Shown here: one piece after another, positions 1 through 8,441 of the stretch | Position numbering within the stretch: the stretch's first letter is position 1 | How the letters are laid out: every line of letters starts with the position of its first letter | Source: Ruthenibacterium lactatiformans | GTDB lineage: Bacteria > Bacillota > Clostridia > Oscillospirales > Ruminococcaceae | NCBI RefSeq assembly: GCF_000949455.1 | Contig: NZ_JXXK01000017.1 | Coordinates: 21,364-85,363 of the forward strand | DNA: 64,000 nucleotides | Direction of reading: 5' to 3' | The notes under the pieces: model-generated | What the model was told of the DNA's origin: nothing | Database searches by the model: none | What the model saw: only the letters and a program-made list of their open reading frames with translations | Program-made: the position numbers and the translations under genes

Positions 1-920
1 ATGCGGCCATGCCCCTTTCCTTTGTGGACGCCAAGGCCTACGCCGTTCCGTCCAGCGGATATTGGGAAGGCATGTTCGTGAACAAAACCGTTCTGGCCGA
101 CTGCGGCCTGGAGGTCCCCGGCCCCGATACGACCTGGGACGAGTTCATGGAGATGTGTGAGACCATTAAAAGCAAGGGCTATACGCCCATCGCCTGCTCC
201 CTGCAGGAGGTGCCGCACTACTGGTTCGAGTTCTGCATCCTGAACCAGGGCGACGTGGCCAAGCACGCCGAGGTCCCTGCTTCCGGCGCCGACGAAGCGG
301 GCCAGCGCTGGGTCGCGGGCCTGAACACCCTCAAAGAGATGTACGAAAAGGGCTATTTCCCCGCAAATACCCTGACGGCGGGTGACGCCGACACATTCCA
401 GATGATGGCCGACAACAAAGCCGCGTTCGCCATTGACGGCTCGTGGAAGGTGGGCTGGTTCACCGGCAGCGAGGACGCCGCAGGCAACGTGGAGAACATC
501 GACGATTACACCGTTACTTATGTGCCGGGCAGCGGCAGCCGCAAGGCCACGGACATCGTGGGCGGCATTTCCATGGGCTACTACATCACCGAGAAAGCCT
601 GGAGCGACCCCGAAAAGCGCGATGCGGCCGTCCAGTTCGTGGAATACATGACCACCGACGATATGGTCAACAAGTTCGCGGGCGGCGCCCCTACGGCGCT
701 GAAATCCGGCCTGCCCGAAGCGGCGGATACCGACAGCCTGCACGCGGCGGCCGTCACCATGTTCAACGGCAAGACAGGCATGGCCAGCGCCGTGCAGGAT
801 GCGCTGAACCAGACTGCCCGCGGCGTTCTGTTCGCCTCTGTCAAGGATGTTGTGACAGGCACCCTGGCGCCGGAGGAGGCCATTGAGACGGCCCTCGCCA
901 CCCCGCTGGCAGATTCCTGA
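1..920 (+). CDS. Sugar ABC transporter extracellular binding protein, 5'-truncated by window edge
   Basis: About 305 C-terminal residues of a family 1 extracellular solute-binding protein. The reading frame is already open at the first base, so the signal peptide and N-terminal lobe lie outside the window. Typical features are the segment around residues 15-35 (SGYWEGMFVNKTVL, then a DTTWDEF helix), the Trp-rich hinge helix and a C-terminal helix with TTDDMVNKF. It is followed by a terminator-like hairpin and then two permease genes on the same strand, so it should deliver a sugar or oligosaccharide to that transporter. No ATPase gene is present nearby, as is usual for CUT1 systems sharing an MsmX-type ATPase. 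Substrate is not identifiable. Confidence 0.9.
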   Translation, partial: AAMPLSFVDAKAYAVPSSGYWEGMFVNKTVLADCGLEVPGPDTTWDEFMEMCETIKSKGYTPIACSLQEVPHYWFEFCILNQGDVAKHAEVPASGADEAGQRWVAGLNTLKEMYEKGYFPANTLTAGDADTFQMMADNKAAFAIDGSWKVGWFTGSEDAAGNVENIDDYTVTYVPGSGSRKATDIVGGISMGYYITEKAWSDPEKRDAAVQFVEYMTTDDMVNKFAGGAPTALKSGLPEAADTDSLHAAAVTMFNGKTGMASAVQDALNQTARGVLFASVKDVVTGTLAPEEAIETALATPLADS

Positions 921-945
921 CGCAAGCGATATAAGCAGCCAATAC

Positions 946-982
946 GGCCGGAGAGCTTGGAAACGGCTCTCCGGCCTTTTTT
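946..982 (+). terminator. Intra-operon terminator-like hairpin after the binding protein gene
   Basis: An 11-bp inverted repeat (ggccggagagc and gctctccggcc) with a 9-base loop is followed by TTTTTT. It lies 25 bp after the binding-protein stop and 150 bp before the first permease. Partial termination here would give more binding protein than permease, a common arrangement. Confidence 0.8.
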
Positions 983-1134
983 GAAAAAACGGGCCTTCGG
1001 CCGCGGCGCATGCCGTGCCGCACGCCCCCGGGGCCGTCCGCCGCACCGAACGGCGGCGCGTCCGTCCGAAAAACGACGGCGCTTCGCGCGCCCGCATCCC
1101 GCAGACAAACGCAGAAAAGAAGGGGAGCCTTGCC

Positions 1135-2025
1135 ATGAATGCGATGATCTACAAAAAGAAAGGCCCGCTCGTGCTGTTCCTCGTGCCGACCTTCCTCTTT
1201 TTGACCATGTACTTATACTATCCGTTTTTGATGAATATCTACAACAGCCTCAACAAGATCGGCGGCCTGGGCGAGAGCAGCCGCGGCCTGAACGAGCCGG
1301 TATGGGAGAACTACGTCAAGATGTTCACAGACCCGCTCATGCGCACCGCGCTGAAGAACACCATGATTCTGATGATTCTGACCGTGGTGTTTCAGGTGGG
1401 CATCGCGCTGGTGCTGGCGCTGATGGTGGACAATATCAAGGTGGGGGCGAAATTCTTCCGCACCGTGTATTTTTTTCCCATCGTCATCAGCGCCACAGCG
1501 CTGGGCCTTCTGTTCAACCTGATCTTTCTGTACGACGGCGGCATGCTCAACCAGCTTCTGCAGAACCTGGGCCTCGCCGCGGAGAATATCGACTGGAAAG
1601 ACCCCGCCCACTTTTTCGTCACGATGATGGTACCTGTTATCTGGCAGTATGTGGGGTTTTATTTTGTTATTCTCGTCACAGGGCTGAACAATATCTCTAC
1701 CGATATTTATGAGGCGGCCGAGATTGACGGGGCCAGCGGCCTGGGGCGCATCCGGTATATCACCCTGCCGCTGCTGCACAACACGCTGTGTACCTGCCTG
1801 GTGCTGGCCATTACCGGCTCGCTGAAGGTGTTCGACCTGCCGTGGACCATGTTTGTGGGCGGCCTGCCGCTGGACAAATCCTGGCTGACCGGCACATATA
1901 TGTACTACCAGACTATGGTGCTGCAGGACGTGGACTACGGCTCGGCCATCGCCATCCTCATCGTGGTGCTGGGTGTTGTGATCAGCCAGATCGCGAACCG
2001 CATCTTCAAAGAAAAAGATTATTAA
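1135..2025 (+). CDS. Carbohydrate ABC transporter permease (CUT1, MalF-like)
   Basis: A 296-residue membrane permease of the binding-protein-dependent transport family. The N-terminus is a hydrophobic segment (residues 9-30), further membrane segments follow, and the cytoplasmic EAA loop that docks on the ATPase is seen as EAAEIDGASGLGRI near residue 195. I chose the ATG at 1135 because it follows AAGGGGAG; the frame is open upstream to 1015 but that part is Arg-rich and not permease-like. It pairs with the next permease, 14 bp downstream, to form the transmembrane channel for the sugar bound by the upstream lipoprotein. Confidence 0.92.
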   Translation: MNAMIYKKKGPLVLFLVPTFLFLTMYLYYPFLMNIYNSLNKIGGLGESSRGLNEPVWENYVKMFTDPLMRTALKNTMILMILTVVFQVGIALVLALMVDNIKVGAKFFRTVYFFPIVISATALGLLFNLIFLYDGGMLNQLLQNLGLAAENIDWKDPAHFFVTMMVPVIWQYVGFYFVILVTGLNNISTDIYEAAEIDGASGLGRIRYITLPLLHNTLCTCLVLAITGSLKVFDLPWTMFVGGLPLDKSWLTGTYMYYQTMVLQDVDYGSAIAILIVVLGVVISQIANRIFKEKDY

Positions 2026-2039
2026 GGGGGGCGTTTTTT

Positions 2040-2897
2040 ATGACACGCAGACGCTTTCCCGTGGGAAAAACGCTCCTCTATGGGTTTATGTCCCTGTGGG
2101 CGCTCACGACGATCTATCCTTTTATCTGGGTCATCCTCAATTCCTTCAAGCCGCGCGGGCTGATCCGCAGCGATACATTCTCGCTGCCCATCGGCGACAA
2201 ATTCACACTGGAGAACTACGTCACCGCCTTCAAGCGCGTTGACATCGGCACGGCCTATGTCAACAGCATTGTCATCAGCGGCGCCGTCACTGTGGTGGTG
2301 ATGGTGCTGGCTGGGCTTGCCGCCTACGCTATGGTGCGGTACAGCTTCCGGCTGCGGGGCTTTCTGCATTCCATGATCATCGCCAGCATGATGTTCCCGG
2401 TGTTCTCCACGATCATCCCGGTGTTCCGCATGGAGTCGTCCTGGGGCATCGTGAATACAGGCAGCATTTGGCTGACGCGGCTCTCGGTCGTCCTGCCGCA
2501 GATTGCGGGCAACCTGTCGTTTGCCATCATTGTGCTGATGGGCTTCATCCGCAGCCTCCCGGTGGATCTGGAGGAAGCCGCTTATCTGGAAGGCTACAAC
2601 GTCTACCAGATATTCTTCCGAATCATCATGCCGCTGGCCAAGCCCAGCTTTGCCACGGTGGGCATCTTCACGTTTCTGTGGAGCTACAACGACCTTTTTT
2701 TACAGATGTTTTTCCTGCGCAGCAAAAAATTCTTCACCATCACGCGCCTGCTGAATGAGATATCCAGCCAGGCGGGCACGAACTACGGCCTGATGGTGGC
2801 CGCGGTGGTGATGGTCGTGATTCCGGTGCTGGTGGTCTATATCTTCCTGCAGAACTATATCATTAAGGGGATGACTGCCGGCGCGGTGAAGGGCTGA
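2040..2897 (+). CDS. Carbohydrate ABC transporter permease (CUT1, MalG-like)
   Basis: A 285-residue second permease subunit. The start at 2040 follows AAGGGGGG, 14 bp after the stop of the first permease. The first membrane helix is at residues 12-35 (LYGFMSLWALTTIYPFIWV), and the EAA loop is EEAAYLEGYNVYQIFFRI around residue 180. The C-terminus ends in the usual IIKGMTAGAVKG, typical of MalG/YesQ proteins. The transporter operon appears to end here; the following 373 bp hold repeats and a promoter for the response regulator. Confidence 0.92.
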   Translation: MTRRRFPVGKTLLYGFMSLWALTTIYPFIWVILNSFKPRGLIRSDTFSLPIGDKFTLENYVTAFKRVDIGTAYVNSIVISGAVTVVVMVLAGLAAYAMVRYSFRLRGFLHSMIIASMMFPVFSTIIPVFRMESSWGIVNTGSIWLTRLSVVLPQIAGNLSFAIIVLMGFIRSLPVDLEEAAYLEGYNVYQIFFRIIMPLAKPSFATVGIFTFLWSYNDLFLQMFFLRSKKFFTITRLLNEISSQAGTNYGLMVAAVVMVVIPVLVVYIFLQNYIIKGMTAGAVKG

Positions 2898-3021
2898 CAG
2901 CTTTTGCGGCGCATTTTACAGGTGCTCCCCTTTTTCGCGCGGCGGGCGGGCGTGTCCTGTGTTCGGTGCATGGGGCGCGCCCGGTGCCGCGCTTTTCCAC
3001 CGTTGGGCGGGGGAATGGAAA

Positions 3022-3080
3022 TATGGTATAATATGTCCGGTTGGTGAACACGAGCGGTACGCGAAGTGTGAGCTTAAAAA
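3022..3080 (+). repeat. Repeat module X, copy at response-regulator locus
   Basis: This begins with TATGGTATAATATG and continues with a linker (cggttggtgaac) and then acgagcggtacgcgaag, ending agctta. Very similar segments occur at 56853-56893 and 56917-56950, between Y copies 2 and 3. It looks like a promoter-bearing spacer between hairpin modules. Confidence 0.65.
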
Positions 3081-3239
3081 TATGGTATAATAACCTCAAA
3101 GCCGCCGCTTGCGCGGCTGCGCGTGTGCATTGCACACGCCCCTGTGCTGACGCACAGGGCTTTGAGAACATTGGACCATGCAAAACCGCAATAGATGCGG
3201 TTTTATTGAGGCCGCTTCGCGGTGTTATGGTATACTATG
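3081..3239 (+). repeat. Repeat module Y copy 1, multi-hairpin element ending in an extended -10 box
   Basis: About 158 bp, aligned without gaps to the copy at 56694. It opens with TATGGTATAATAACC and closes with ATGGTATACT. Between them are hairpins gcgtgtgc/gcacacgc, ccctgtgc/gcacaggg and aaaaccgca/tgcggtttt, and a short gccgc/gcgg stem, with CTCAAAG and CTTTGAG as an outer pair. Differences between copies fall mostly in loops. The terminal extended -10 (TGGTATACT, 3228-3236) lies 35 bp before the response regulator. Confidence 0.8.
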
Positions 3240-3270
3240 ACCATAGGCAAAAACAGTGTGGTGATATAGG

Positions 3271-4011
3271 ATGTATAAGGTGATGATCGTGGACGACGAG
3301 GATATCATCGTCAGCGGCCTGGTAAAGGTGATGCCCTGGGCGAAGTATGGCTGCGAAGTGGCGGCTACCGCGTCCGACGGGCTTGCGGCGCAGGCCGTGC
3401 TGCGGGAAAAGCGACCGGATATCCTGTTCACGGATATCTGCATGCCGGGCGCGGACGGGCTTGCGCTGCTGGCGGCTGTACGCAGCGAGTTCCCAGACAT
3501 GCAGGTGACGATCCTGAGCGGGTTCCCGGATTTTGAGTACGCCCAGCGGGCCATCGGCCTGGGTGTGGTGCGGTATGTACTTAAGCCCAGCAAGATGCAT
3601 GAGCTGGAAGAGGCGCTGGCCGTCATGGTGGAAAACCTGGGCGGCGCGCCCGCGTCCGGCGCGGTGCAGTCTGCGGAAAATGCGCAGAATTTCATCATAA
3701 AGAAAGCGGTGCAGTACATTGAGCAGCATTATGCGGAAAAACTGACGCTGCCCGACGTGGCGGACAAGGTCTACGTCAGCCAGTGGCACCTCTCTAAGCT
3801 CATTGCCAAGAACACTGGCCAGAGTTTTTCCGACCTGCTCAACGGCGTTCGCATCGCCAAAGCAAAGGAGCTGCTGGCCGACCCAGCCCTCAAGGTCTGG
3901 GAAGTGAGCGACGCGGTGGGCTTTGCGGATGTGACGCATTTTTCCCGCATTTTCAAAAAAATGGAGAATATGAGCGCCAACGAATACCGCAATAAGCAGA
4001 TTGCAAGATGA
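3271..4011 (+). CDS. AraC-type response regulator (YesN-like), no kinase adjacent
   Basis: A 246-residue cytoplasmic transcription factor. The N-terminal receiver domain (residues 1-115) has the acidic pair DDE at 8-10, phosphoacceptor Asp55 in FTDICMPG and the Lys in YVLKPSK. The C-terminal AraC double helix-turn-helix (about 145-246) ends in the classic DVTHFSRIFKK. Such regulators usually pair with a YesM-type kinase and control neighbouring sugar transporters. No kinase gene lies within 4 kb on either side here; it may be upstream of the window. It is transcribed apart from the transporter genes, probably from the extended -10 box at the end of the Y repeat. Confidence 0.92.
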   Translation: MYKVMIVDDEDIIVSGLVKVMPWAKYGCEVAATASDGLAAQAVLREKRPDILFTDICMPGADGLALLAAVRSEFPDMQVTILSGFPDFEYAQRAIGLGVVRYVLKPSKMHELEEALAVMVENLGGAPASGAVQSAENAQNFIIKKAVQYIEQHYAEKLTLPDVADKVYVSQWHLSKLIAKNTGQSFSDLLNGVRIAKAKELLADPALKVWEVSDAVGFADVTHFSRIFKKMENMSANEYRNKQIAR

Positions 4012-4025
4012 CCCTGCGTTAAAAC

Positions 4026-4064
4026 AAAACCGCGCCCCGTATGCTGCACACGGGGCGCGGTTTT
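4026..4064. terminator. Bidirectional terminator
   Basis: A perfect 15-bp inverted repeat (aaaaccgcgccccgt / acggggcgcggtttt) with a 9-base loop sits between the convergent response regulator (+) and small membrane protein (-). A/T tails on both sides suit use in both directions. Confidence 0.88.
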
Positions 4065-4071
4065 GCGCGCC

Positions 4072-4464
4072 TTACACCTCAGACGCGCGCTTGGCTTTCC
4101 AGCGTGCGGCCAGACGCAGCAGGCCGAACACGGGCAGGCACAGCAGGAACCAGTAAAAGCTGAACAGGGGGCATATCTGTCCCAGCACATTGCCGAATTC
4201 CCGGCTGTAATCCCATACCTGCCAGCCCAGCGCCCGGTTCACCACCAGCCCTACGGCTAATTCCGCCGCTGTGATGAACGCCGTGCCCAGCGCGGCCTGC
4301 ACGGCGATGTTCATGCCGGGGTATCGCCGCGCGATCCACACCAGAGCCAGCACGCATATGCCGCCCAGCAGGGCCATGCTCCAGTGCGTGTGTCCCCGCG
4401 CCAGGATCTCGATACAGGGATATCCGGTGGCACCCACCGCGAAAGCCGTTGCCTTTTCCTTCAT
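4072..4464 (-). CDS. Small integral membrane protein, CmpB/putative ABC permease family
   Basis: A 130-residue membrane protein with about four hydrophobic segments (near 28-44, 51-72, 85-100 and 100-118). The sequence WDYSREFGNVLGQICPLFSFYW near residues 83-104 matches the conserved core of the CmpB-type 'putative ABC-transporter type IV' family; the molecular function is not established. It lies alone on the minus strand between the response regulator and the glycosyltransferase. No partner ATPase is nearby, so a transport role is not supported by context. Confidence 0.75.
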   Translation of the reverse strand: MKEKATAFAVGATGYPCIEILARGHTHWSMALLGGICVLALVWIARRYPGMNIAVQAALGTAFITAAELAVGLVVNRALGWQVWDYSREFGNVLGQICPLFSFYWFLLCLPVFGLLRLAARWKAKRASEV

Positions 4465-4531
4465 TTACACATCACCCGGGTATAGGATGCGCCGTTTTTG
4501 CACGGAATATCACAAACAATTGCGCCGCCCA

Positions 4532-4561
4532 TTGCTATTTGTGGGGGAAAGATGGTAAAAT
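4532..4561 (+). promoter_or_regulatory. Promoter of the glycosyltransferase/rml cluster
   Basis: An extended -10 TGGTAAAAT (hexamer 4556-4561) with a weak -35-like TTGCTA at 4532, spacing 18. It lies 32 bp before the glycosyltransferase start and is the only good promoter candidate ahead of the four-gene cluster. Confidence 0.5.
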
Positions 4562-4593
4562 ATATAAGACCATAAACTGAGAATGGAGTAGTT

Positions 4594-5370
4594 ATGCAAA
4601 AGACAAAGGTCAGCGCGTGCATCGTTGTGTACGGCGGTGGGGAAGAAGCGGCACAGGCCGCGCGCTCTCTGGTGGAGCACACACGGGACGCGGCGCTTTC
4701 GCTCACACTGGTGGACAACGCCTCGCCGGACGGCGCGGGCGAATGGCTTGCGGCGCAGCAGCTTGGCCCCGGAGTGAAGGTGGTGCGCCTGCCCGAGAAC
4801 GTGGGCTTCGGCAGCGGGCATAACACCGTGCTGCCACAGCTGGACAGCGTTTACCATTTTGTGGTGAACCCGGATATCACGTTGGACGACGACGCCGTTT
4901 CAAAGCTGTGCGCGTGGATGGACGCTCACCCGGATGTGGTGATGGCGACGCCGCGCCTGCTGTTCCCGAACGGGGCCGAGCAGTATACGGCAAAGCGGAG
5001 GCCCAGCTTTCTGGCGCTGCTGGCCCGGCAGGTTCCGCTGCCGTTTTTGAAGGGCGTGGAACGGCATTATCTGATGCAGGACGAGGATCTGTCCCGCCCG
5101 CAGGAGATCGAGTTCTGCACGGGCTGTTTTTTTGTGATGCGCACCGAGGCGTTCCGCCGCATGGGCGGCTTCGACGAGGGTTATTTTATGTATGTGGAGG
5201 ACGCGGATATCACCCGCAAGGCGCAGGAATACGGCAAGGTGATGTACGTGCCCGAGGCGCATGTCTATCATGCCTGGCACCGGGACACAAAGAAAAAGTG
5301 GAAGAATTTCTGGATGCAGATCCGCTCGATGCTCCGTTACTGGCGCAAATGGGGCTTCCGAATGGTTTGA
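4594..5370 (+). CDS. Glycosyltransferase family 2 (rhamnosyltransferase-like)
   Basis: A 258-residue GT-A fold transferase. The N-terminus has the nucleotide-binding strand SACIVVYGG and VDNASPDGAGEWL; residues 70-78 read LPENVGFGSG, and VVNPDITL near 91-98 holds the metal-binding acidic motif in NPD form. FDEGYFMYVEDADITRKA near residue 200 carries the catalytic ED pair. This arrangement is typical of dTDP-rhamnosyltransferases. It heads the cluster with rmlA, rmlD and rmlB, so it likely adds rhamnose to a cell-wall or capsular glycan at the cytoplasmic face of the membrane. Confidence 0.88.
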   Translation: MQKTKVSACIVVYGGGEEAAQAARSLVEHTRDAALSLTLVDNASPDGAGEWLAAQQLGPGVKVVRLPENVGFGSGHNTVLPQLDSVYHFVVNPDITLDDDAVSKLCAWMDAHPDVVMATPRLLFPNGAEQYTAKRRPSFLALLARQVPLPFLKGVERHYLMQDEDLSRPQEIEFCTGCFFVMRTEAFRRMGGFDEGYFMYVEDADITRKAQEYGKVMYVPEAHVYHAWHRDTKKKWKNFWMQIRSMLRYWRKWGFRMV

Positions 5371-5468
5371 GGGGCGGGTATTTTCCCGGGAAAACACGGG
5401 GAAGCCTGCATCGTTTTACGTATGCAGATGTACAGCAGAGAAAAAAGAAAAGCAAAGGAGCAGGAACA

Positions 5469-6353
5469 ATGAAGGGAATCATACTGGCCGGGGGCGCCGG
5501 CACGCGGTTGTATCCGCTGACGATGGTCACCTCGAAGCAGCTTTTGCCGGTGTACGACAAGCCGATGATCTATTATCCGCTGTCCACGCTGATGCTGGCG
5601 GGCATTCAGGATATCCTGATCATCTCAACACCGGAGGACACGCCCCGTTTTGAATCGCTGCTGGGCGACGGAAGCCAGTTCGGCGTGAAGCTGTCGTACA
5701 AGGTGCAGCCCTCGCCGGACGGCCTGGCGCAGGCGTTCATTCTGGGGGATGCATTCATCGGGGACGAGCCATGCGCCATGGTGCTGGGCGACAACATTTT
5801 TTACGGCAACGGCTTTTCCAGGCTGCTGCGCGCGGCGGTGGAAAACGCCGAAAACGGACGCGCTACGGTGTTCGGCTATTATGTGAACGATCCCGAGCGC
5901 TTCGGCATCGTGGAATTTGATGAAAACGGCAAGGTCGTTTCCGTGGAGGAAAAGCCCGCGCAGCCAAAATCCAATTACGCGATCACGGGCCTGTATTTCT
6001 ACGACAAACGCGTGGTTCAGATGGCGAAGGAGGTAAGGCCCTCGGCCCGCGGCGAGCTGGAGATCACGACGCTCAACGAGATGTACCTGAAAAAGGGCGA
6101 TCTGGACGTGCAGCTTTTGGGCCGCGGCTTTGCCTGGCTGGACACCGGCACGATGGACAGCCTTGTGGACGCGGCGGATTTTGTGCGCATGGTGGAGAAG
6201 CGCCAGGGCATCAAGATCTCTGCGCCCGAGGAGATCGCCTACAAAAACGGCTGGATCACAAAGGATAAGCTGATGGAAAGCGCCCGGCGCTACGGCAAAA
6301 GCCCCTACGGCGAGCACCTGAAGCGAGTGGCCGAGGGGCGGCTGCAGTATTGA
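5469..6353 (+). CDS. rmlA: Glucose-1-phosphate thymidylyltransferase
   Basis: A 294-residue enzyme that makes dTDP-glucose from dTTP and glucose 1-phosphate, the first step to dTDP-rhamnose. The N-terminal signature GGAGTRLYPLT and KQLLPVYDKPMIYYPLS are diagnostic, followed by VLGDNIFYG and the C-terminal WLDTGTMDSL. The start at 5469 follows AAAGGAG. Although the frame is open upstream, that part overlaps the glycosyltransferase and is not RmlA-like. The next gene, rmlD, begins 50 bp after its stop. Confidence 0.96.
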   Translation: MKGIILAGGAGTRLYPLTMVTSKQLLPVYDKPMIYYPLSTLMLAGIQDILIISTPEDTPRFESLLGDGSQFGVKLSYKVQPSPDGLAQAFILGDAFIGDEPCAMVLGDNIFYGNGFSRLLRAAVENAENGRATVFGYYVNDPERFGIVEFDENGKVVSVEEKPAQPKSNYAITGLYFYDKRVVQMAKEVRPSARGELEITTLNEMYLKKGDLDVQLLGRGFAWLDTGTMDSLVDAADFVRMVEKRQGIKISAPEEIAYKNGWITKDKLMESARRYGKSPYGEHLKRVAEGRLQY

Positions 6354-6403
6354 GGCACCCTTCGGGCCGAATGAAGTGCAAAACAGAAAAAGAGGAAAAT
6401 ATT

Positions 6404-7306
6404 ATGAAAATACTCATCACAGGTGCGAACGGGCAGCTTGGGACAGAGCTGCGCCGGTGCATTGCCGCGGGAAAAACGGAGCTGGGGCCCCTGCCCGCAA
6501 AGCTGCAGCGCGCCACCGTGCTTGCCACGGACGTGGACACGCTGGACATCACAAACCGCCACGAGGTGGCTGCCTATGTGCGCCATCACGCGCCGGACGC
6601 CATCATTTCCTGCGCGGCGTTCACCAATGTGGACGGCTGCGAAACAAACCGGGAGGCGGCCTTTGCGGTGAATGCCTTGGGTGCGCGCAACCTGGCCATG
6701 GCCGCGGAGGAGATTGGCGCAAAGCTGGTGCATGTCTCCACAGATTATGTGTTCAGCGGCGACGCGGCGCAGCCCGTCTGGGAATACGACCTGCCCGCGC
6801 CGCGCTCGGTCTACGGCAAAACAAAGCTGCTGGGCGAGCAGTATGTACAGCAGTTCTGCACGCACTATTTCATTGTGCGTACGGCGTGGCTGTACGGCTA
6901 CGCGGGCAACAACTTTGTCAAGACGATGCTTCGTCTGGCCAGGCAGAACGGCGGCGTGACGGTGGTGGACGACCAGCTGGGCAACCCCACCAATGCGGCG
7001 GATCTGGCCCACGAGATATTGAACCTGCTGGTGACCAAGGAATACGGCGTGTACCACTGCACGGGCGAGGGCGTGTGCTCCTGGTGCGAGTTCGCAGCCG
7101 AGATCATCCGCCTTTCCGGCATCCCCGCCACGGTGACACCCTGCACGACGGAGCAGTTCATCGCCGGAGCGAAAAAGCAGATCGCGCCGCGCCCGGCGTA
7201 TTCGGCGCTGGAAAACGCCATGCTGAAAGCGACTATCGGAAATGAAATGCGCGATTGGAAAACCGCGCTGGCCTGTTTTTTTGAAAACTACAAACCGGAG
7301 GAGTAA
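6404..7306 (+). CDS. rmlD: dTDP-4-dehydrorhamnose reductase
   Basis: A 300-residue short-chain dehydrogenase/reductase doing the last, NAD(P)H-dependent step to dTDP-L-rhamnose. The Rossmann motif GANGQLG sits at residues 7-13, VSTDYVFSG near 110-120 and the catalytic YGKTK near 138-142. The ATG at 6404 follows AGAGGAAA. It lies between rmlA and rmlB in one operon. Confidence 0.94.
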   Translation: MKILITGANGQLGTELRRCIAAGKTELGPLPAKLQRATVLATDVDTLDITNRHEVAAYVRHHAPDAIISCAAFTNVDGCETNREAAFAVNALGARNLAMAAEEIGAKLVHVSTDYVFSGDAAQPVWEYDLPAPRSVYGKTKLLGEQYVQQFCTHYFIVRTAWLYGYAGNNFVKTMLRLARQNGGVTVVDDQLGNPTNAADLAHEILNLLVTKEYGVYHCTGEGVCSWCEFAAEIIRLSGIPATVTPCTTEQFIAGAKKQIAPRPAYSALENAMLKATIGNEMRDWKTALACFFENYKPEE

Positions 7307-7310
7307 ACAC

Positions 7311-8366
7311 ATGAAAACCTATCTCGTCACCGGCGGCGCCGGGTTCATCGGCTCCAACTTCGTGCTGTATATGCTGGAGAAGTACAAGGATATCACCATT
7401 GTCAACGTGGACAAGCTGACCTATGCGGGCAATCTGGAGAACCTCAAGAGCATCGAGGGCGACAAACGCCATGTATTCGTGCAGGCCGATATCTGCGACC
7501 GGGAGGCCATCACGGCGCTGTTCGGACAGTATGATTTTGATTTTGTCATCAACTTTGCGGCTGAGAGCCATGTGGACCGCAGCATCACGAACCCCGAGAT
7601 CTTCGTCAAGACGAACGTGGAGGGCACGGTGAATATGCTGCAGTGCGCCAAGAACGCCTGGTATAGGGACGGCAAGTGGGCCGAGGGCAAAAAGTATCTG
7701 CAGGTCTCCACGGACGAGGTGTACGGCAGCCTGGGCGAGACAGGCTATTTCATGGAGACCACTCCGCTGGACCCCCACAGCCCCTACTCCGCCAGCAAGA
7801 CGAGCGCAGACCTGTTCGTGAAGGCCTTCGGCGATACCTACGGCATGCCTGTGAACATTACCCGCTGCTCCAACAACTATGGTCCGTACCAGTTCCCGGA
7901 AAAGCTTATCCCGCTGATGATCAACAACGCCAAAACAAAAAAAGGCCTGCCCGTGTACGGCGACGGCATGAACGTGCGCGATTGGCTGTATGTGGAGGAC
8001 CACTGCAAGGCCATCGACATGGTGGCCAGCGGCGGGCGCGTGGGCGAGGTGTACAATGTGGGCGGCCATAACGAGCGTCCGAACATCTTTATCGTGAAGA
8101 AGATCATTGAGATCCTGCACGATAAAGTAGACCCGTCCATCGACGAATCGCTCATCAAATATGTGGAGGATCGCATGGGCCACGACCGCCGCTACGGCAT
8201 CGACCCGGAAAAGATCAAGAACGAACTGGGCTGGTACCCCGAGACGACGTTCGAGGTGGGAATCGAAAAGACCATCAACTGGTATCTGGAGCACGAGGAC
8301 TGGATGAAAAACGTGACCAGCGGCGATTACCAGAAATATTATGCCGAGATGTACAAAAACAAATAG
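7311..8366 (+). CDS. rmlB: dTDP-glucose 4,6-dehydratase
   Basis: A 351-residue NAD-dependent SDR enzyme converting dTDP-glucose to dTDP-4-keto-6-deoxyglucose. Seen are GGAGFIGSNF at the N-terminus, NFAAESHVDRS, STDEVYGSLG and YSASKTSADLF with the catalytic Tyr and Lys. The start at 7311 follows GGAGG and lies 4 bp after the rmlD stop. The operon ends at a strong terminator. No rmlC (3,5-epimerase) gene is present in the cluster, so it must be elsewhere or the product differs from rhamnose. Confidence 0.96.
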   Translation: MKTYLVTGGAGFIGSNFVLYMLEKYKDITIVNVDKLTYAGNLENLKSIEGDKRHVFVQADICDREAITALFGQYDFDFVINFAAESHVDRSITNPEIFVKTNVEGTVNMLQCAKNAWYRDGKWAEGKKYLQVSTDEVYGSLGETGYFMETTPLDPHSPYSASKTSADLFVKAFGDTYGMPVNITRCSNNYGPYQFPEKLIPLMINNAKTKKGLPVYGDGMNVRDWLYVEDHCKAIDMVASGGRVGEVYNVGGHNERPNIFIVKKIIEILHDKVDPSIDESLIKYVEDRMGHDRRYGIDPEKIKNELGWYPETTFEVGIEKTINWYLEHEDWMKNVTSGDYQKYYAEMYKNK

Positions 8367-8375
8367 AACGGAATG

Positions 8376-8412
8376 CAAAAGCGCCGCCCCCGGGGGGCGG
8401 CGCTTGTTTTTT
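8376..8412. terminator. Bidirectional terminator between rmlB and proS
   Basis: GC-only stem (aagcgccgccccc / ggggggcggcgctt), followed on the plus strand by GTTTTTTG and preceded by AAAA. It separates convergent rmlB (+) and proS (-). Confidence 0.88.
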
Positions 8413-8441
8413 GCTGTTTGTCCGGTGGCTGGGCGGCGTTC

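Larger units (their letters stand above)
2898..3270. other. Intergenic region holding a dispersed repeat composite
   Basis: There is no gene here. The first ~120 bp show nothing recognisable. From 3022 to 3239 the sequence is a composite repeat (modules X and Y, annotated separately) that recurs at 56694-57107. Short open frames across it are products of the repeat's GC-rich hairpins. Confidence 0.75.

Noticed and set aside
3041..3283. Small protein conserved with frames at 56585-56848 and 56918-57106
   Set aside because: The similar peptides arise from a gap-free non-coding hairpin repeat; differences between copies track stems and loops, and no ribosome site precedes any of the frames.
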